Assembly (NCBI GenBank): GCA_033720695.1
Contig: JAWWCA010000061.1
Location: 1 to 16,809, forward strand
DNA: 16,809 nt
From: DATGQT01 sp033720695
Lineage (GTDB): Bacteria; Bacteroidota; Rhodothermia; Rhodothermales; Rubricoccaceae
Reading direction: 5' to 3'
Shown: one piece after another, positions 12,634 through 16,809 of the stretch
How the letters are laid out: every line of letters begins with the position of its first letter
Position numbering within the stretch: position 1 is the stretch's first letter
The notes under the pieces: generated by a model
The model's database searches: none
The model's input: only the letters and a program-made list of their open reading frames with translations
What the model was told of the DNA's origin: nothing
Translations under genes and position numbers: made by a program

Positions 12634-13601
12634 TGACATTCGCCACCCCCCTCCTCCTCCTCCTGCTCCTCGCCGTCCCCGCCGTCGCGTGGGCGGCCGT
12701 CCGGCGCGTCCGACGAGCCACGCCCGGCCTCCGCTACTCCGTCGCCGCCGACGCCGCGGCGGTGCCCCCGACGCCCTGGCTGCGGCTCCGGAGCCTGCCC
12801 GCCGGGCTCCTCCTCCTGGGTTACGCGCTTGCCGTGGTCGCGTTTGCGCGGCCTCAGGAGCGCGACGTCCGGGTGTCGCGCTCGGCCGAGGGCATCGACA
12901 TCGTCCTCGCCCTCGACATCTCGACCTCGATGACGGCCGAGGACTTCTACCCCGACCGCTTCCAGGCCGCCAAGTCGGTCGCCGCCGAGTTCATCGACGG
13001 CCGTGTCTCCGACCGCATTGGCCTCGTCGTCTTCGCTGCGCAGGCCTACACCCAGGTCCCGCTCACCCTCGACTACCCGTTCCTCAAGCGGCTCCTGCGG
13101 GAGGTGCAGATGGGGGTGATCGAGGACGGGACGGCCATCGGCACCGCGATCGCCACGGCTACGGCGCGGCTGAAGGACTCCGAGGCCGAGAGCAAGGTGA
13201 TCATCCTCCTCACCGACGGCCAGAACAACCGCGGCGAGATCGACCCGACCACGGCGGCCGAGGTCGCCGAGGCCCTCGGCGTCAAGATCTACGCGATCGG
13301 CGTCGGCGGCGAGGGCGGCGCGCTCGGCGGCCTCTTCGGGCCGCTCCTCCAGGCCCCCGAGGTGGACGAGGCCACGCTGCGGGCCGTCGCCGAGAAGACC
13401 GACGGCCGCTACTTCCGCGCCACCGACGCCGAGGCCCTCCGCTCGATCTACACGGCCATCTCGGAGCTCGAGAAGACCCCCGTCGAGGAGACGACGTACG
13501 TGGATGTCGAGGAGCGCTTCGCGTGGTTCCTCTGGCCTGCACTCGGGTGCCTCGCCCTCAGCGTGCTCCTCTCCACCACCCGCCTCCGCCGCGTCCCCTG
13601 A
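12633..13601 (+). CDS. batA: BatA-like von Willebrand factor A membrane protein
   Basis: A 322-residue VWA-domain protein. Hydrophobic segments lie at about 3-22 and 55-73 and at the C-terminus (about 300-317, FAWFLWPALGCLALSVLL), with the VWA domain between (about 88-285). The metal-ion site is complete: DISTS (D95, S97, S99), the Thr of EDGTAIGTAI and the Asp of LLTDGQNNRG. An N-terminal alpha-helical BatA segment of the aerotolerance family is present. BatA and BatB are membrane proteins first linked to aerotolerance in Bacteroides fragilis and thought to form a complex with the other Bat proteins; the precise activity is unsettled. The ATG overlaps the sirtuin stop by 1 nt, and batB begins 4 nt after its stop. 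Confidence 0.92.
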   Translation: MTFATPLLLLLLLAVPAVAWAAVRRVRRATPGLRYSVAADAAAVPPTPWLRLRSLPAGLLLLGYALAVVAFARPQERDVRVSRSAEGIDIVLALDISTSMTAEDFYPDRFQAAKSVAAEFIDGRVSDRIGLVVFAAQAYTQVPLTLDYPFLKRLLREVQMGVIEDGTAIGTAIATATARLKDSEAESKVIILLTDGQNNRGEIDPTTAAEVAEALGVKIYAIGVGGEGGALGGLFGPLLQAPEVDEATLRAVAEKTDGRYFRATDAEALRSIYTAISELEKTPVEETTYVDVEERFAWFLWPALGCLALSVLLSTTRLRRVP

Positions 13602-13605
13602 GGCC

Positions 13606-14625
13606 ATGAGCTTTCGCACCCCCGAAGCCCTCTGGCTCCTCCTCCTCGTCCCGGCCGTGGTGGCGCTCTTCGCGCACGCGGCGCGGCGGCGGCGGGACGC
13701 CCTCCGCCTCTTCTTCGGCGCAGCCGGTGCGCCCGCGGCGGCCGGCCGGATCGCCCGGCTGCGGCGCTGGCGAGCGGCCCTCCTGGTGGCGGCCTTCGCC
13801 CTCCTCGTCGTCGCCCTCGCGGGGCCGCGCTACGGCACGACCCTGCGCGAGGCGCAGCAGGAAAGCCTCGACCTCCTCTTCGCCCTCGACGTCTCGGCCT
13901 CGATGCTGGCCGAGGACGTCGCTCCCAACCGACTGGAGCGGGCGCGCCTCGCCATCGCTCGCCTCGCCGAGACGCGGGAGGGCGACCGCCTCGGCCTCGT
14001 GGTCTTCGCCGGCGACGCGTTCCTCCAGTGCCCCCTCACGAGCGACCGCTCCGCGTTCCGTCTCTTCCTCGACGCCGCCGACCCCAGCCTCGTCGCCACC
14101 GCCGGCACCGACTTCGCCGACGCCCTCGCCACGGCGCGCCAGGCCTTCGCCGCGGGCGAGACGGACCAGGGCCCACCCCGGCCGCGCGCGCTCGTTGTGG
14201 TGTCCGACGGCGAGGACCACGAGGGCGGCCTGGAGGTCGCCGCCGAGCGGCTCCGCCGGGACGGGGTCGCGCTGATGGCCGTCGGCGTCGGGACCGAGCG
14301 CGGCGGGCCCATCCCCGTCCTCCAGCGCGGACGGCGGGCGGGCTACAAGCGGAACGCGGCGGGCGAGCGGGTCGTCACGCAGCGCGCGCTGGGGGCGCTC
14401 CGCCAGATCGCCGGCGACGAGGGGCTCGTCCGCCTCCCCGAGGAGCGCCCCACCGCGCTGGCGACGCGGCTGGACGCTCTGGAGCGCACCGTCGTCGGGG
14501 AGGAGCGCTTCGAGGCCTACGCCGAGCGGTTCCAGTGGCCCCTGGCGCTCGCCCTCGTCGGCCTCCTCGCCGAGCGCCTCCTCGCCCTCCGCCGCGTCGA
14601 GGCCGACGCCCTCGAACCCGCCTGA
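13606..14625 (+). CDS. batB: BatB-like von Willebrand factor A membrane protein
   Basis: A 339-residue paralogue of the preceding VWA protein with the same layout: membrane segments at about 8-25 and 56-73, VWA domain about 88-300, and a C-terminal hydrophobic stretch (about 312-330). The metal site DVSAS falls at the same residue numbers as in BatA (D95, S97, S99). The Thr is in AGTDFADAL and the Asp in VVVSDGEDHEGG. The order batA then batB is the usual one and suggests an old tandem duplication. The ATG was chosen because it gives the family start MSFRTPEALWLLLLVP; the frame upstream lies inside batA. GAGG stands 4 nt before the ATG, closer than a usual Shine-Dalgarno. The next gene starts 3 nt after the stop. 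Confidence 0.92.
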   Translation: MSFRTPEALWLLLLVPAVVALFAHAARRRRDALRLFFGAAGAPAAAGRIARLRRWRAALLVAAFALLVVALAGPRYGTTLREAQQESLDLLFALDVSASMLAEDVAPNRLERARLAIARLAETREGDRLGLVVFAGDAFLQCPLTSDRSAFRLFLDAADPSLVATAGTDFADALATARQAFAAGETDQGPPRPRALVVVSDGEDHEGGLEVAAERLRRDGVALMAVGVGTERGGPIPVLQRGRRAGYKRNAAGERVVTQRALGALRQIAGDEGLVRLPEERPTALATRLDALERTVVGEERFEAYAERFQWPLALALVGLLAERLLALRRVEADALEPA

Positions 14626-14628
14626 GCC

Positions 14629-15303
14629 GTGGCCCGCCTCGTCCTCCTCGCCCTCCTGCCCCTCGCCGGGTGCGCCGCGTTCGCCGACGGCGCGGCCGAG
14701 GGACGCCGCGGCAACGAGGCGCTCGGCGCGGGCGACCTCGAGGCGGCGGCGGCGGCCTTCCGAGACGGGATCGCCGCGACGGAAGCGAGCGGCGACCCCG
14801 CCGTGCGCGGGGCGCTCTGGAACAACCTCGGCCTCGTGCTCTACCAGCAGGGCGCCGTCGAGGACGCCGCCGAGGCCTTCGACGAGGCCCTCGCCCAGGC
14901 CGCCGACGCGGGGGTCCGCGCCCGCTACGCCTACCACGCCGGCACCGCCCACGCCCGTGCCGGCGCGCTGGAGGAGGGCGCCGCTCGACTCCGGCGCGCC
15001 CTCGTCGCCCGACCCGACCTCGGCAAGGCCCGCTTCAACTACGAGTGGGTCCGGAGACGCCTCGACGACCCGCCCGGCTCGGCCCCTCCGCCCCCCGAGC
15101 CCTCCGACGCCGCCCGCCGCCTTAAGGCGCGCGCCGACGCCCTCGTCGCGCAGCGCCAGTACCGGGATGCGTACGATCTCATGAACGACGGGATGGCGCG
15201 CGACTCCACCGTCGCCGCGTACGCCGGCTACATCCAGCGGCTGGGCGACATCGTCCAGATCGAAGAGCGCACCCTACCGTCGCCCCCCGACTCCCTCCGA
15301 TGA
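14629..15303 (+). CDS. TPR-repeat lipoprotein of the Bat operon
   Basis: A 224-residue predicted lipoprotein with a short signal (1-14) and lipobox PLAGC, so Cys15 would be lipidated. About three tetratricopeptide repeats follow (roughly 24-57, 62-97, 101-135, including NNLGLVLYQQGAVEDAAEAF). A Pro-rich hinge (about 145-160, PPGSAPPPPEP) leads to another helical pair (YRDAYDLMNDGM). TPR proteins are protein-binding scaffolds, and one or two are normal after batB. The start is GTG, 3 nt after the batB stop, and it is favoured because it gives an ideal lipoprotein signal. The stop overlaps the next ATG by 4 nt. It corresponds to the BatE/BatC TPR class; I give no symbol because naming varies. 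Confidence 0.82.
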   Translation: MARLVLLALLPLAGCAAFADGAAEGRRGNEALGAGDLEAAAAAFRDGIAATEASGDPAVRGALWNNLGLVLYQQGAVEDAAEAFDEALAQAADAGVRARYAYHAGTAHARAGALEEGAARLRRALVARPDLGKARFNYEWVRRRLDDPPGSAPPPPEPSDAARRLKARADALVAQRQYRDAYDLMNDGMARDSTVAAYAGYIQRLGDIVQIEERTLPSPPDSLR

Positions 15304-15938
15304 AGCCCGCCTTCCTCTTCGTAGTGATGCTCGCCCTGGCCGGCCCCGTCCGGGGGCAGTCGGCCGACGCCTTCTACCACGAGGCCGCCCGCCTCTACGT
15401 CGGCGACGAGCGAGCCGCTGCTGAGGCCGCGGCCCTGCAGGGGCTCGAGCGAGCGCCGGAGGACCCCAAGCTGCAGGCCCTCCTCGAACGCATCCGGCAG
15501 GACGAGCAGCAGCAGGCGGGGCAGGGCGACCAGCAGAACCAGCAACAGAACCCGAACCAGCAGGGAGGCGACGAGGGCACCCAGGGCGACGAGGGCGACG
15601 GGCCACAGGACGATGGCTCGCAGGGGGACCCGGCGGACCGAGACCGCCCGGAGGAGGACAACGAGGGCACGCCGACAGACCGCCCCCAAGACGAGCCCGG
15701 AGACCCTCAGGACCCCTCTCCCGAGGACGGACCGGGAGACGCCGGCCGCGCCGAGGCCCCTCAGCCCGGGGAGGGGGCCGCCACTCCCGAGGGCGAGGCC
15801 GCCGCCGTCGCGCCGGGCACGATGACGCGGGAGGAGGCCGAGCGCATCCTCAACGCCGTCGGCGCCGACGAGCGGCTGCTCATCCGGCGCACGCAGCGCC
15901 GCCCCGGCTCGGGCCGCCCCGTGGAGAGGGACTGGTAG
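15300..15938 (+). CDS. batC: BatC-like exported protein with disordered acidic Q-rich linker
   Basis: A 212-residue exported protein. It has a signal peptide (1-20, ending GPVRGQ), one TPR-like helical unit (about 22-66, AFYHEAARLYVGDERAAAEAA), then about 100 residues of low-complexity Gln/Asn/Asp/Glu/Gly/Pro (68-170). A conserved-looking tail follows: MTREEAERILNAVGADERLLIRR, ending with the residues RDW. A C-terminal helix with E-A-E-x-I-L and a final basic-Asp-Trp is characteristic of Bacteroidota BatC-type proteins, where the tail may be a docking motif; the docking role is inference. It overlaps the TPR lipoprotein gene by 4 nt (ATGA) and ends 5 nt before batD. The linker is strongly acidic, unlike its neighbours' composition, but shows no shift in G+C. 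Confidence 0.75.
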   Translation: MKPAFLFVVMLALAGPVRGQSADAFYHEAARLYVGDERAAAEAAALQGLERAPEDPKLQALLERIRQDEQQQAGQGDQQNQQQNPNQQGGDEGTQGDEGDGPQDDGSQGDPADRDRPEEDNEGTPTDRPQDEPGDPQDPSPEDGPGDAGRAEAPQPGEGAATPEGEAAAVAPGTMTREEAERILNAVGADERLLIRRTQRRPGSGRPVERDW

Positions 15939-15943
15939 CGACC

Positions 15944-16809
15944 ATGAGGATCCCCTCCATCAGACGCGGGTCCCTCCGCGGGCTTCTGACCGTGCTCGCG
16001 TTCGCGCTGGGACCGGGCGCGGCGGCCCAGGTCTCCGTCAACGCCTTCGTGGACAAGACGGAGGTGTCCGAGAGCGAGCCCCTCACCTACACGCTCGAGG
16101 TCCGAGGCGACCTCGCCGGCCTCGACCCCATCCTCCCACCCGAAGCCCGTGGCCTCTCGCTCGCCAGCCCCGCCCCCATCTACCAAGAGCGGGCCTCGAT
16201 CAACGGCGAGGGGCGGTTGACCCTGCGGTGGCGCTACCGCCCCCAGGCGCCCGGCCGGGCGACGATCCTGCAGGCCTCGGTGCGCGTCACGGGGCAGACG
16301 TACCGCACCGACCCGATCCCCGTCGAGGTCTTGCCGGGTGGGGCCCGCTCGATCCCAGGTGCACCGCGGACGGTGCCTTTGCCGCTCCAACCCCCCGCCG
16401 CGGCCTCGGGAGAGCTCTTCGTCCGCGCCCAGCCCACCACGCGGCGGGTGGTGCCCGGCCAGCAGGTCGTCCTGGACTACGTGCTCTACTTCGAGCCGCA
16501 CCTGCGACCCCAGCGCTCGCAGGTCGTCGGGACGTGGGACGCCGAGGGCTTCTGGCGCGAGGAGCTGGAGGTTCCTCTCCGTGACACCTACGCCCGCTCA
16601 GTGACGATGGGGGGCCGGCCCTACCAGGCTGTCACCATCCGACGCATCGCCCTCTTCCCCACGCGCACCGGCTCGCTGGCGATCGGACCGATGCGGTTCG
16701 AGGTCGACCTCGTCCGCTCCGGGCGCAGCGACGACGCCTCCGGCCTCTTCGGCTCGTTCTTCAGCCGGTTCGACGAGGCGGAGGTGACGGCGCCCGGGCT
16801 CTCGCTCAC
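15944..16809 (+). CDS. batD: BatD-like protein (5' part, runs off the window)
   Basis: The first 288 codons of a large exported protein, open without a stop to the window edge. After a basic N-terminus and signal peptide (about 1-29, ending GPGAAAQ) comes the BatD start VSVNAFVDKTEVSESEPLTYTLEVRG (read in two overlapping parts, 30-42 and 38-55), with the usual opening beta strands. A second, similar beta module begins near residue 150 (GELFVRAQPTTRRVVPGQQVVLDYVLYF, about 153-180). A Trp-rich block (TWDAEGFWREEL) and TIRRIALFPTRTGSLAIGP follow, matching the BatD pattern in which 'R...L.P..sG...I.P' closes each module. BatD proteins are periplasmic beta-domain repeats with a C-terminal membrane helix, the latter outside this window. 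The ATG is 5 nt after the preceding stop, confirming the same operon. Confidence 0.9.
   Translation, partial: MRIPSIRRGSLRGLLTVLAFALGPGAAAQVSVNAFVDKTEVSESEPLTYTLEVRGDLAGLDPILPPEARGLSLASPAPIYQERASINGEGRLTLRWRYRPQAPGRATILQASVRVTGQTYRTDPIPVEVLPGGARSIPGAPRTVPLPLQPPAAASGELFVRAQPTTRRVVPGQQVVLDYVLYFEPHLRPQRSQVVGTWDAEGFWREELEVPLRDTYARSVTMGGRPYQAVTIRRIALFPTRTGSLAIGPMRFEVDLVRSGRSDDASGLFGSFFSRFDEAEVTAPGLSL

Noticed and set aside
15508..15640. CAG/CAA-rich stretch as a microsatellite or CRISPR-like repeat
   Set aside because: It is irregular, in frame, and encodes the Gln/Asn-rich linker of an exported protein; there are no spaced repeats.

Overview
This is a high-G+C (roughly 70%) bacterial chromosome segment with compact, operon-style gene packing. 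The gene set, the Bacteroidota-type aerotolerance (Bat) operon, the near absence of Shine-Dalgarno sequences before start codons and several TAnnTT-type -7 promoter elements point to a G+C-rich member of the Bacteroidota/Rhodothermota, most like Rhodothermales (Rubricoccaceae-type). The taxonomic placement is inference. I see no insertion sequences, CRISPR arrays, phage genes or rRNA.

Region 1 (1-2608, minus strand) is a housekeeping cluster transcribed as tRNA-Gln(UUG), prs, rplY, pth. It supplies PRPP, a 5S-binding ribosomal protein and peptidyl-tRNA recycling. This gene order recurs in distant phyla. A candidate promoter lies about 65 bp upstream of the tRNA.

Region 2 (2818-6276, plus strand) holds an aspartate/glutamate racemase-family enzyme, a full-length undecaprenyl-phosphate sugar phosphotransferase (WcaJ/CpsE type) that would start a surface polysaccharide, and a membrane-anchored SGNH hydrolase-like protein placed directly after it.

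Region 3 (6396-9833) has a plus-strand ABC-F ATPase with a C-terminal coiled coil. A 309-bp non-coding stretch follows (hairpin, perfect 18-bp palindrome, consensus DnaA box, small terminator), then a small unrecognised gene. Convergent to it is purQ on the minus strand.

Region 4 (9958-16809, plus strand) is a Bat operon running off the window end: DUF58 protein, a signal-peptide/single-TM BatD/DUF4381-like protein, a class III sirtuin, batA, batB, a TPR lipoprotein, a second TPR/BatC-like protein, and the first 288 codons of batD. Genes overlap by 1-4 nt or are separated by 3-31 nt. Two things stand out. The MoxR ATPase gene that normally precedes DUF58 is absent, its place taken by divergent purQ. 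A sirtuin deacylase gene is translationally coupled to batA in the middle of the operon. I regard the sirtuin-Bat association as the most interesting lead here; it is a context observation, not proof of a new system.
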